This document shows, one piece after another, positions 35,806 to 45,591 of a stretch of 64,000 nucleotides of DNA. The notes under the pieces are model-generated. The model did no database searches. It saw nothing but the letters and a program-made list of their open reading frames with translations, and was not told the DNA's origin. A program made the position numbers and the translations under genes. The stretch covers positions 12,542,001 through 12,606,000 of the forward strand of contig CANUEZ040000179.1 in NCBI GenBank assembly GCA_948099385.1, given 5' to 3'. Position 1 is the first letter of the stretch. Each line of letters starts with the position of its first letter. Source of the stretch: Fasciola hepatica. Its lineage: Eukaryota > Platyhelminthes > Trematoda > Plagiorchiida > Fasciolidae.

Positions 35806-37113
35806 AATGAACTACTCCAATCAGCTTCAGGGTATGAAACATCCGGCGGTACTACCCAAGACTCACCCGATTGCTGACTCGCCAATCCGGTGGTATCACG
35901 CCATGGAGGGACATGCAGGACCATCTCAGCTACTCGCGGGACTTCGCAAAATGTTTGGACCGTATAGCGGAAAGCTGCCTTTAGGCGTGTACTTGGAAGA
36001 TTTTGGCAGTGTCGGAAGCACTTGGTAGTCGTAGGCAAACAGATGATTGCTTCTCCGCCAGCCATTAGAGTCCAACAAGGTTGGTTTTCGTTCAAGTACT
36101 TTGGAATAGATTATTTTGTCCCATCTGCAGTTGAGCATGGGCGCAGCGTGGTGAAACAATGTGGATACATCTACACCGGCCTCTAGATGCGTGCGGTACA
36201 TATTGAAGTTTCTAATTCCCTAAGCACCGATTCATTCATTATGACACTACTGCGTCTCATGTCAAGGAGAGGGGCACCATTCGAAATTTCTGGTTATAAT
36301 GGTACAAGCTTTGTTAGGGCTAAAGGGGAATTGAAGAACCTAATGGAAAACTGTTCTAGAGACAAGATTGCTGGTAGATTGGTGCAACGGGGCTTGCAGT
36401 GGCACTTCAACCCCCCACATGCTAGTCACCGTGGTGGCATATGGGAGATCATGGTGCTCTCGGTTAGAAGAGTACTTCCTTCAGTTTGTGAGGAACAGCC
36501 AATGATGGACGAAATATTTTTGACATTTCTTACGAAAAGTGAGCAGGTAGTAAGCTGACTCCCGCTAGTGCTTTTGACCTCGGACTGTCGTGACCTGCCA
36601 GCACTCACGCCCAATGACCTACTTATCCTGAGGGCAAACCCACGAGATATTCCGACGAATTCGTTGCGAGATAGAATGGTTCGTCAGTGAAAGCAGGCAA
36701 ACTATCTAACATTTGTGTTTTGGAAGAGATGGACCAGAGAATATTTTCCTCCATAACAACGGCGGCAGAAATGGACAACTCGAAAAAGCAACTTCAGACC
36801 GGGTGATGTCGTGCTGCTATTTTTGGAGGCTTTTCCGCGTGGCCAGTGGCTGGTCGGAGTTGTCGAAAGAGTCTCAGTTTTGAATGACGGCTTGGCGCGA
36901 ATGGCAACAGTGCGAACTAATGAAGTATTAGTGCTACGTGACATTAGAAAGATTTGTCTTATTGAAGGTGAAACGGACACTGGTGATGTGAGTTCAAAAA
37001 CCAACTCTCCTCGAATGAGAGGCGGGTCTGAGGATCTGCTAAACTGGGAGGGACCACGGAGAGTTGATCCACTGATCCAACTGGAAGCTGCTATTGATGG
37101 TGATCAGCGCTAG
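35806..37113 (+). pseudogene. BEL-3 integrase
   Basis: Inserts element DNA into the host genome. The zinc region is decayed (about 35860-36060). Core: FKYFGIDYFVPSA (about 36090-36130) with the first Asp, a TAG at about 36184, then MRAVHIEVSNSLSTDSF (36187-36237). The SDNGT box reads GYNGTSF (about 36292-36312), so the second catalytic Asp is lost. HFNPPHASHRGGIWE (about 36402-36447) is intact. The C-terminal frame 36811-37113 has PRGQWLVGVVERVS then GLARMATVRTNEV and the stop. The motif loss and the stop indicate an inactive enzyme. Confidence 0.85.
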
Positions 37114-37203
37114 GTATTGGGGAACCGTGGGGCTGGCCGATGCATGAGGCCGACCACACCAAAGGGTGCACAAGAAAAATCCGGGTCGGATTTCGGGGGC
37201 CGA

Positions 37204-37628
37204 TGTAAAGGGGTCCGGGATACCCGTTCCATGCATTACCATCCATGTAACAAACAACATTTTTCATTCGTATGAAGTATCTTTGCCGGAATTCCGATTG
37301 TTTGTCTTATTGCTCTAAATCTTTGCCTCAAACCGGACTCCCACCGTTGCCTCGAGCGTGAGTCGTTCAGCTTGAACTTCGTTATGACTGTATCCAGTAA
37401 TCTCATCTTCTGTATCTAACCTTTTGCTGTAATCCCGCTGCAGTTGTTGACTTGTTGTTCAATTTGGAGCATAAGAGTTCGGAAGGAACACTACTGAGGT
37501 CTGATTGTTGTAAAATTTATTAATTTGTTGTGTATAGTACCGTAGCTATTTGGAATCGACTTTGTTTTGAATTGTGTCGAAATTGGTTGCTACGCGTAGC
37601 TCGAACGTTCCGGGGTGTGGACTTTACA
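37204..37628 (+). repeat. BEL-3 3' LTR, 425 bp
   Basis: TGTAAAGG...CTTTACA, preceded by the G-rich tract at 37187-37203 and followed by the TSD CATAG at 37629-37633. Confidence 0.95.
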
Positions 37629-38900
37629 CATAGTCTAATTGGCGAAACTCGCGTGGTGAATATCGATCAGCGGTTTATGGTCTGTGAACACTGCGAACGT
37701 TTGGCCCTCGAGTGTGTGCCAGAAGTGTCGGGTACCCAAACAGGTAGCCAGTTTTTCTCTGCCGAACTTACTATTTCGGGATTCCGAAGGCTGGAGACGC
37801 CTGGAGAAGAAAGCTATTGGTTGCCATGAGCTGTTGATGAATTGCTGCCACACTGCTCCAACAACCGTGTTTGAAGCCTCTGTTCCTGCCGCTGGGGGAG
37901 CAGAAGGATTGGGATATGAAAGCAGAGCTACGTTGGCGATAGCTTCCTTGATCAAAGTAAACGCTGCCTGAGCCGTGTCGGGATACATGAATGTTCGCTT
38001 GCCTTCACGTTAGGGTATAATAGAGGCTGCTTTATTTTAGCGCTTTGTGAGATGAACCGGCGAAAGAATTAACCAGGCCAGAAAATTGGCACAAATGCCG
38101 GTAAGAGTGAGGCTCAGGATAGCCGCGAATATCCTCCACCTTGTCAGGCATGGACCGTATGCCTGAAGCTGAGATTTCGTGACCTAGGAATGTGGTGGTT
38201 GTCCTACCTAATTCGCATTTGGCAGGATTATTGGTCACACTGTGTCGGCTAAGGCTCTCAAACAAGCGCGCAGGTGTGCCATATGCTCTCTTTCTGAAGA
38301 ACTTGCCACCAAAGTATCGTCCGAGTACTCGTAGACATTCTTCAAACCACGTGTTGCCTCATGCGTAAACCTTCGAAAGGTTTGGGCCGCATTGCTGAGC
38401 CCAAACGGCATGCACAAAAACTCGAATAGTCCGAGTGGAGTTGTGGCAGAGGTTTTGGGGACGTCAGCCTCAGCTACCGGGATTTGGTGGCAGGCTCAAA
38501 CGAGGTCGATTCGGCTGAAAACCGAACAACCAGCTAAAGAAGAAGTAAGATCTCGAAAGTGTGAAATTGGGTACCTGTCTGGGGGTAGCAGCCTGGTTGA
38601 GAGCCCTACAGTAGTCGCAGGGGCGCCAGTCGCCATTAGGTTTAGGAACCCTGTGAAGGGGCTAGGCCCAAGGGCTTCTGGACCAGTGTATTATGCCTAA
38701 TTCCAACAAATGTTCGAACTCAGCCTGTGCTACACGGACCCCGTCTAACGCCAAGTGACGTGGTCGGCTAAATGCTGGGGGTCCTTTAGTGACAGTATGG
38801 TGGTTGACGTTGGTGGTCACCGCGGGATGGGGTCAAGGTTGTCTTAGAATTGTGGGGTAAGCTGAAAGGAGGCCTGCATGCGGGTGTTTGGCCTGAGGCT
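37629..38900 (-). pseudogene. Gypsy C reverse transcriptase and first part of RNase H
   Basis: Minus-strand Ty3/gypsy RT. The start is seen in broken frames (NGDWRPCG-like, about 38600-38640). MCMPFGLSNAAQTFRRF (about 38370-38417) is followed by YEYSDDTLVASS (about 38300-38335) with the Asp pair kept and EHMAHLRACLRAL. FLGHEISASGI (about 38155-38190) and LCQFSGLVNSFA (about 38055-38090) mark the connection. RNase H: SNTVVGAVWQQF, then PIAFFSRRLQPSESRNSKFG and FTDHKPL (37660-37860). Gypsy C coding stops at the TSD and picks up at 31206 on the other side of BEL-3, with the reading consistent across the gap. Confidence 0.87.
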
Positions 38901-39029
38901 CGATGCAGGGGTGAGTGGCGTGATTCACGGAGGAATATGAGCCGGTCACGGAAGGAGAAGTCTGTCGGTCGACAGCCCTCCCGCATGGTGCATCGAACAG
39001 GGGGTGGAGATGGTCAGGGGACTGGACAC

Positions 39030-40143
39030 TTAGTATGGGATAGGGGCGTCCACTATTATAAACACCCAGCGAGAGGTGCGACTTGGGCTTAAGGTGAGCA
39101 TGAGTGGCTTACGGCCGTGAGTAGCAATATGAGTGCCGTTGGCAGCACGGAGTTGTTGGATTGATGGAATTGTCGCATCACCTGTTCCCTTTGGAATGAC
39201 ACTAACTGCTGCACGGGCGTCAATTAGGAACAGGTTATTGGAAGCCAAATCTTGAACACGCAACAGATGACTGCTGTTATGGCTGCCGACAGCTTTATTT
39301 GTCGGAACGCGTCGGGATATTAGCCTCCCTGTTTGGCTCTCGGGAAGGTGCAACCGGCTTCGAAGCACCGGGCCTTCTCCCCAAACCGTCTGTGATATCG
39401 ACAGTACGTTGATCGGGATGGGCTAACCGGCCTGTCAGGGGAAGGGCTTCTGAGACGTTCACGTCGGTCAGAGTTATGATAAGATTTGCGATCTCTACAA
39501 TGAGAACGACCAGGGGTGGAAAAAGCCACTGAAAGCCCGCCCGAAGGCAGCTATCAAAGTGTCCACGGAGTGTGTTCCCACGGTGGGAGCGGTGGTCTGG
39601 CAGCTGTTCGAGTTTGTTACAGCAGTAATTTGTGGATGATACCGTTCCATAATACCGTCCGCTAGCTTTGCCACTTCTGTGGTCTTAAGACTGCTAGAAA
39701 CCTCGCGCAGTGCTTGAATACTGGCTGTTAATCGCCGTACCCACAGCTCTTTAGGGACGGTTTCCTCTAAAAGCTGCAATGCCAGCTGCTGTATTTCTCT
39801 CATTAATGCAGAGGGCTCCTTGCTACCTAACTCTGCCCCTTGGATCAGCCGTTTCAGTCTGGACGATCTTGGCGGCAAAAGACAAGAGACTACCGCGTCT
39901 TTCACGGCCGTGTAAGAACTGTTACTGAATATTACGTCTCGTATCTGGGTAGCAGCTTCACGAGGGAGGCGACCGATAGTTCACAAGTAACGGGAACTCC
40001 AGTTTGTGGTTCTATGTGATCCAAACTCCGCCTCTAACATATGAAGCCAGATTTGGGGGTCATCAATAAAAAAACTCGGGGACGGCTAGGGAGACTGTCA
40101 AAAAAGAAGGCTTTGCATCAGGCTTGCGGTCGTTGTTAGTCAT
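39030..40143 (-). pseudogene. Gypsy C gag and protease (CsRn1-like)
   Basis: Gag starts at ATG 40143 (MTNNDRKPDAKPSF) and shifts frame at a T run near 40070 before IDDPQIWLHMLEAEFG. The frame 39495-39905 holds the LIQGAELGSKEPSALMREIQ block. The knuckle YCRYHRRFGEKARCFEAGCTF (last part of 39320-39529) fits the unusual CsRn1-type Gag motif (C..H..FG..A..C...C). The protease frame 39030-39368 has FLIDARAAVSVIP (about 39190-39230), where DTG has become DAR. CsRn1 was described from a liver fluke, which supports a flatworm source. At least two frame breaks. Confidence 0.82.
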
Positions 40144-40356
40144 AGGGGCAGTGGTACATCAAACGAAAAACAGTATATAAAGATCTGTTCAGCAACCGTG
40201 AAACACTTGTAATATCGATAAAATGGAGAATAATAAAAGGAGTATGGTGGCAGAAATCAAGATTTACCTTTCATATGTCGGAAAAGAAATATGTGTAAAC
40301 GAACAAATGTGATTGAAGGACTTACGAGTGTCCTTGGTGGAATGAATTTGTTGTTT

Positions 40357-40366
40357 GGGATCACCA
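40357..40366 (-). promoter_or_regulatory. Gypsy C primer binding site, candidate tRNA-Trp
   Basis: Directly downstream of the 5' LTR in element orientation reads TGGTGATCCC, nine of ten bases matching the complement of an animal tRNA-Trp 3' end (TGGTGACCCC). CsRn1-clade elements are reported to use tRNA-Trp, which fits the Gag motif. Confidence 0.5.
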
Positions 40367-40640
40367 GTTTGGGATTCTCCTAAGTTAGGCCGGGACCTGC
40401 TTCCGTTAAAAGGCTATAGCCCCTGGTCCTTGGTTCGTGACAAGTTAGTGAATATATTTGGCAGCGCTCAAAAGAGCAGAACTGAAAACACTGGAGCGGG
40501 ACAACGTGTATATTGGAGGAGCGCAACAGTGTGCATACGGTGTACACAGGCGGAGCAAGTGGCACCACCAAAATCGGTACTTGTTCAAATAAACAAACTT
40601 GTTAATCTTCGTGATTGCGTGCCGTATCCATAGCACTACA
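40367..40640 (-). repeat. Gypsy C 5' LTR, 274 bp
   Basis: Pair of the 28505-28778 LTR. Element orientation starts TGTAGTGCTA. About 8 % different from its partner by eye, older than BEL-3. No clear TSD at the outer edges. Confidence 0.85.
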
Positions 40641-41520
40641 AAAGCAGGAGAACCATTACCATTATACATAAAATCAACATACCGGGAGAAGCAGGACGAC
40701 AATAGGCGAACAAAAATAAAACCCTTGTGACCTTGGCATCACGTCGGGCTCGTCAACTATAAGGTTCGTTACTACTTACCAAGCTGTTTCCTTATTACGA
40801 GCGTTCGTTAGTCCTTCCCACTACGCGTGGACAATCTGTCCGGTTCAGCGGTACTGTGCAATACGCCACTACCATCAACAGAGCAGTGATTCCCACAAAC
40901 CATGAGACGGAGAACGCTGGACTTGGGGAGAGAATGGTTAGAGTATATTGAAAAAATGTGCGTGTAGAGCGCACGGGAAACGGTCAAGAGGCTACCGTGA
41001 TTTTTGGTTCGAGTTTAAATGAAAACTGATGTGTAGTAAATCAGTAAGCAAGGTTTAATTGCCACTACAATCTAGTTGCAATAAGGAAACTGATGGAAGG
41101 AAAAACCGAGTTAACAGGCACTGATAACTGAGTTGAATGCCCAAGAGTAACTTATTTTGATTGAAACGGATTGTAAATGGACGGGTGCATCTTGGATAAA
41201 ACACTAACTAAACTTAAAACATAGGAAAATATTTATGTTCAAAATGAACCAAATACGTACCAAGAGTGTTCTTACGGGGTAGAGATTTGTTGAAAAACTG
41301 TTCCGTGGCCTCAAATTCCTTGAAAGTAATTTCATGTCCACTGATGTTGATGATCATAGTCAGCCAGCCTTTGACGTACACGAGGTTGTTCGGTGATCTG
41401 CAAAGTGTATATTTTTGTGGATGGAGTATTCAGCAGATAACGGTGAGCAATTATTGACCACGCCAATTTCGTCAAAGCAACACTGTTTTCCCCAGTTATC
41501 GTGAATTCCCGTGCCTTCTA
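40641..41520. other. No recognised feature
   Basis: Only short frames and no repeats that I could match elsewhere in the window. Confidence 0.4.
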
Positions 41521-43011
41521 TTAAACGTCTATACAACTGTTGACCTGTTTTCTCGGACCTTTATTAAGAGCCTTCAAGAACCCCGTATGCGACCAGAAAC
41601 GAAGACCTGAAAAGGAATCCAACAAACCGTGGGTGGTTACATCACGTGCTAAGTGCACAAGGCTATGCAAGTTGTACAAAACCTCTGGAACACCATGAAG
41701 CACTGCCAAGTGGTGGACAACCAACTTCAACAGTTCAGTTGCAAACTCGTTATCGAGCACATGCAATAATGAATGACACATAATGTAAGCGGCAATAAAT
41801 AAAGGCAAAATACGATCATGTGTATTGTTGGGTAAAATATCGCGCAAACAATGTGGACCAAGATACAGTAGAAATTGGCGATACTTACTAGCTTCCCATC
41901 TTTCAATATCACCAAGATGCCAGCATTTACAGGGAACCCCATGAAGAATGTTGCCATGTGACTGTAAGATGCGTCTTCAACTCAGTCGCCTTTCAGAATT
42001 GGGAGGGAGCCAAACCGGTCTCAAACTCCAAGCAACCACAAATCAAGTGCCTTTTTCATCATACCCAAAGAAAATAAATGAACTTAGTTATGGGAGAAAG
42101 TATGAATCTTATATGTTGGTTTAGACAATAAGAGGCTATCACAGTTCTGCAGATGGTGTTTCTGGCGTTTCTTGTTATGAAAGGATTCATCACCTCGTAG
42201 CTTTGCTGCCACTGATGGGTATATCATCTCACCTTCCGTACGGTAGCTTCGTTGGATGCATGAATCTCATCCGAAGTAGGTATTGTGCCGTCTCCCTTGA
42301 CGAATGAAAGCACGTGTGAAAAAGTCGTATACCACAGAAGTTAGGAAACGTTGAATTGTGACCCCTTCGTGTGACAAACCTTTTTCCAGAACCTGTTTCA
42401 TTTCAACAATACACAGTTGCATATGCGATGACACCGTTGCCGAATTGGTTCTTCTACAATAGGATCAAATGACGAAAATATTGCCGAGTACGGGTGACTT
42501 TGGTCGTGCCAGCAGTGGTCATAACTGCAGGGTTGATGACCCATGTGTCTGTGCGCCGTCCAAGTGTAATTTATATGCCAATGAGAGCAGGTGGCGTTAT
42601 CATCTCACTTATGGTTTCTATTAGGCCGTTCACTAAGCCCAGATAGAAGTACTCTTCTTCGTCCAACTGCACAGCCTCGCACCATTTTATGGTTTCATAC
42701 AACTTACTTGAGTCCCTCGGAATGTTAGGCATGTGACTCGCTAGCACCTGCAATACTCCCGAACGTTGCGTCATCCTGAGGTGATGATTTACGAAGCATT
42801 CACGTAAACCATCCTGTAAGATTCTTCTTCCCGTCGTCATTATACCTGTACTCATAGAGTCCACGCAATCCGACACGCCCATAGAGGTTGATGCCGTGGG
42901 AAAAAGAACCTTTAATTGTTCTCCGTAAGAACTTGTTTCCTTGGCCGCTAGATAACCTGCCTGAAGAGCTCCTTCGCTAGCAAGCAACAGATCTAAAAAG
43001 CAGACGCACAA
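41521..43011 (-). pseudogene. Second, diverged Transposase_21-like copy (CACTA type)
   Basis: The minus frame 42571-43011 (146 residues) carries LRMTQRSGVLQVLASHMPNI then EYFYLGLVNGL. This parallels the N-terminal part of the transposase at 45.6-47.7 kb, where a helical block is followed by a G.Y.H.GL motif. Below it the middle of the protein is missing or unreadable. Homology returns at about 41520-41920: WEASKYRQFLLYLGPHCLRD, then NLHSLVHLARDVTTHGLLDS and SGLRFWSHTGFLKAL. These match WEGTEYRQCLLYLGPVVFKN, NVHSWLHISADVWIHGPLDN and SAFPFESYMQII of the other copy in the same order. Clearly the same family but well diverged, so it belongs to another element. Not bounded by the 43.57-48.36 kb termini. 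Confidence 0.7.
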
Positions 43012-43572
43012 TACCTTTTACCACGATCGACGAAAACTGCTTACGCGTTGTATCTGGACATCCTTAATGATGTTCCCAGAAACTGGCAAAGTCACAAATG
43101 GGACATTTAGCAGCAATAAGCACTTTCTTTTTCTGGTTATATCTCTGCCATACAGACTGTGGATGCCTTTATTTCATACAGATCTAAAGGCGAGATTCAT
43201 TCCTAAGCATAGCTGGCCATCGTGGCCATATAAAATTGGGTTGTGAAAACCAATTTAATAATAGCACAATTTGAAAAGTAATATACATCGGAGACAATTA
43301 TTCAAATATAGCACTAAGAACTGAAAACCGTGATTACGTGAGCTACTCCCCAAAAATGCCTTTGTAAGCATTTGAAGCCATATGGAGGAACCAAAAAATA
43401 TCAACCTCAGCTGCATTTTTCATACATTACTGTAGATCTATCATATGTCCATCATATTTCCATTTAAACAATGGAATAACCCATGTACACATCAATGGGT
43501 TATCCTACAGGTTCATAACTTTCCGAAGATAATTATCCACTAATTTTGGGTGTTTATTCCATAAAATACCAA

Positions 43573-43691
43573 TATAAGATCTCAAGCAGCACGACCGTCG
43601 CCTGAGTGTCCTCCGACCGTCATCTGAGTGACCTCTTTGAAACAAAAAAGGTCATTCATGTGACGGTCAGGGGACATTCAGGTGACGGTCA
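43573..43691. repeat. Left terminal region of the CACTA-like element: four copies of a 20-bp motif
   Basis: Motif consensus YGACCGTC..CTGARTGWCC. Direct copies at 43592-43611 and 43614-43633; inverted copies at 43650-43669 and 43672-43691. The outer flank (ATCTCAAGCAGCAC, about 43579-43592) is mirrored at the right end. Such clustered subterminal repeats are typical transposase-binding sites in CACTA elements. Confidence 0.7.
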
Positions 43692-44302
43692 CGGAAGCTT
43701 ATCGAAACGGACCCCTCTGACCCCAATTAATTTGTAACACAAACTTCAACACCGGAATATATACATGCTAAATGATATACTGGTAATCTACGGAATAGCC
43801 AAAGTTCAGCGCAAGCGCATAAGCACGACCATCTCACAATAAACTTAGCCATTATTCCGCATACAACATTTAGCGGAATTAATCCCCGGAGTTCAAAGAA
43901 AATACAGGTTTTACGAAGGATAATTATATATATTTCGTTATTGGTAAATCTTTGTACACTAGACTCGTCAGCGAACAATCGTCATTCAACCATGGGTCGT
44001 TTTTGTGTATTTTCAGTACATGGAACAAAGGAAATAAGATACTTGTTGAACCGGTGTAGTACGAAATGTCGTTATAATTTTCAACGTTAGAAATCGGCTA
44101 TGAGGGGATTTGGCAATGCATAATATATTATTGATGATCAAGTCAAAACTGACCTCAGCACTTCCGGTTTGCACGGCCACGTCCTGAAATGGTGAATCAG
44201 TGCTAATAACCTCAGTCGGTCTGCACCTTTAAATCCAACGTTGGATCTGTTCGTTTATAAAAAGTATTGTAGCTCCGGGAAAATTGTGCTTGGTTACTGC
44301 GT

Positions 44303-45553
44303 CTACGAATACAGGATAGGATAACACAGAACGGCAAACTCACTGACAGTTATTCTACAGACTCTTGTATTGATAAATGATTGACGCCCGTGGACACCGC
44401 GCCAGTTCAGTTTGTGCAAAAAGCAATCGGAGATCAGTGTACGCATAATTTGACGTACACAATCACCAACTGTTCGCGTTCCTGTTGCCACAAGGAAATG
44501 CAACTGCTAGTCAGAAAGTTATGAACAATATAAGTTGCCATTTGTTCGTAGAAAGTTTCATCTTCCAGTTTTTCATTCAACCTCCTGAACTCCCATGCAT
44601 TTCGCACGAGAATAGCACACTGCATGAACTGCACCGATGCACCAGCAGCATGTTCAAATGTGCATAGTTTAGACTTGGTGTCCTCCATCGTTTTCTACAG
44701 TTCCACAACCCGAGTGGTAAGATCATTCATCCAAGCTGCAATTATTGAACGTAACATCCGAAATTGGATATGTACACCAAAGTTTTTCCATAAGTCATGT
44801 GTTCCGAAACTCGATCTGTTGCATTTTTTTACCTTCGTTACGGTTTACGTTTTCCTAAATGTAGAGAAGGTAACAGTCTATTTTAAACATGTACACACTG
44901 TGCGGAGTGCCTCCGAGTGTCTCTAATAGGGGTTGATGTAGCTGGTATAACCGAATGAGTTGTGACTTGGGATCTATACACGTCATCAAAATAGATAAAT
45001 ACGTACGTGGTGACTACTGGACACCAAAGATAGCTGAAATTAGCAGTTGCTCCCAGTTGACTCCGCTTCGCAGGAGTAGCGGCAGACACGTCTTCCGGAA
45101 CCGGCGCTGGCAACAGATCAGAGTCAGCTGGTAGTGTTTCCGGTCGCTTGATTTCCTCATCGGAACTCGTATCTGAAAAGTTCTTTGGTCTCCTGAAAAA
45201 GGTATTTTGTCAAAGTTATTTCGTATACCTTTTCCTTTTAGCAAAGCAATCCATCGCTGCTGTTGCGTCGGAAGATGGTAGTTCCGACAATTCTTCCAGA
45301 AGTCTTTGACAGAGGAGCGCATCGTCGAATGCATCTACAAGTGACGGACACTGAGCAGGCCCTTACCAAACCTTTTATGCACCTTAACATTGTAAACAGC
45401 AGTGATAGGTGGTGGTGGCTGGCCCTCACGAACGAGCTTCTGGATTCTCCTGGTAGGTCAACGAGGCCATCTAACCTTACTATGGCCAATCATCCATTCG
45501 TCATTTACAGTGGCAACGGAGTTATCCACTGAGAACTCGACAACGACGAACAT
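44303..45553 (-). CDS. DUF4806-like second gene of the transposon, intron-containing
   Basis: Role unknown; proteins of this type occur widely in invertebrates and may be transposon-encoded DNA-binding partners. Exon 1 is 45553-45476 (ATG, MFVVVEFSVDN ... GHSK). Introns of 36 nt (45475-45440), 32 nt (45382-45351) and 36 nt (45228-45193), each GT...AG, join exons 2 (45439-45383), 3 (45350-45229) and 4 (from 45192) in phase and remove two in-frame stops. Exon 4 encodes an acidic, Ser/Pro-rich stretch (SDTSSDEE, then LPADSDLLPAPVPEDVS). Later come FGTHDLWKNFGVHIQFRM (about 44750-44815), a coiled-coil-like part and the DUF4806-like block: WEFRRLNEKLEDETFYEQMA (about 44540-44600), then TVGDCVRQIMRTLISD and LNWRGVHGRQSF (about 44365-44470). 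One TAG near 44696 and a frame change near 44520 remain, either damage or unplaced introns. Confidence 0.6.
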
Positions 45554-45591
45554 CTAAAAGGGAATAAATATAGATTACTTTCGGAGATTTA

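Larger units (their letters stand above)
31207..37628 (+). mobile_element. BEL-3: complete BEL/Pao LTR retrotransposon, 6,422 bp
   Basis: Complete by structure: two 425-bp LTRs, gag, protease, RT, RNase H and integrase in the usual BEL order, a polypurine-like tract (CGGATTTCGGGGGCCGA, 37187-37203) right before the 3' LTR, and a perfect 5-bp TSD CATAG. It is inserted in the RNase H of gypsy C, on the opposite strand. The coding region has several stops and shifts, so it is structurally whole but probably not autonomous. Confidence 0.93.

Noticed and set aside
43435..43540. Near-palindrome around CCATTTAAACAATGG and AACCCATG...CATGGGTT-like bases as a transposon end
   Set aside because: AT-rich, no matching partner at the right side of the element; the GACCGTC clusters explain the boundary better.
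44520..44545. A 23-nt intron to explain the frame change in the DUF4806-like block
   Set aside because: Shorter than the other introns and without a clear acceptor tract; kept as unresolved.
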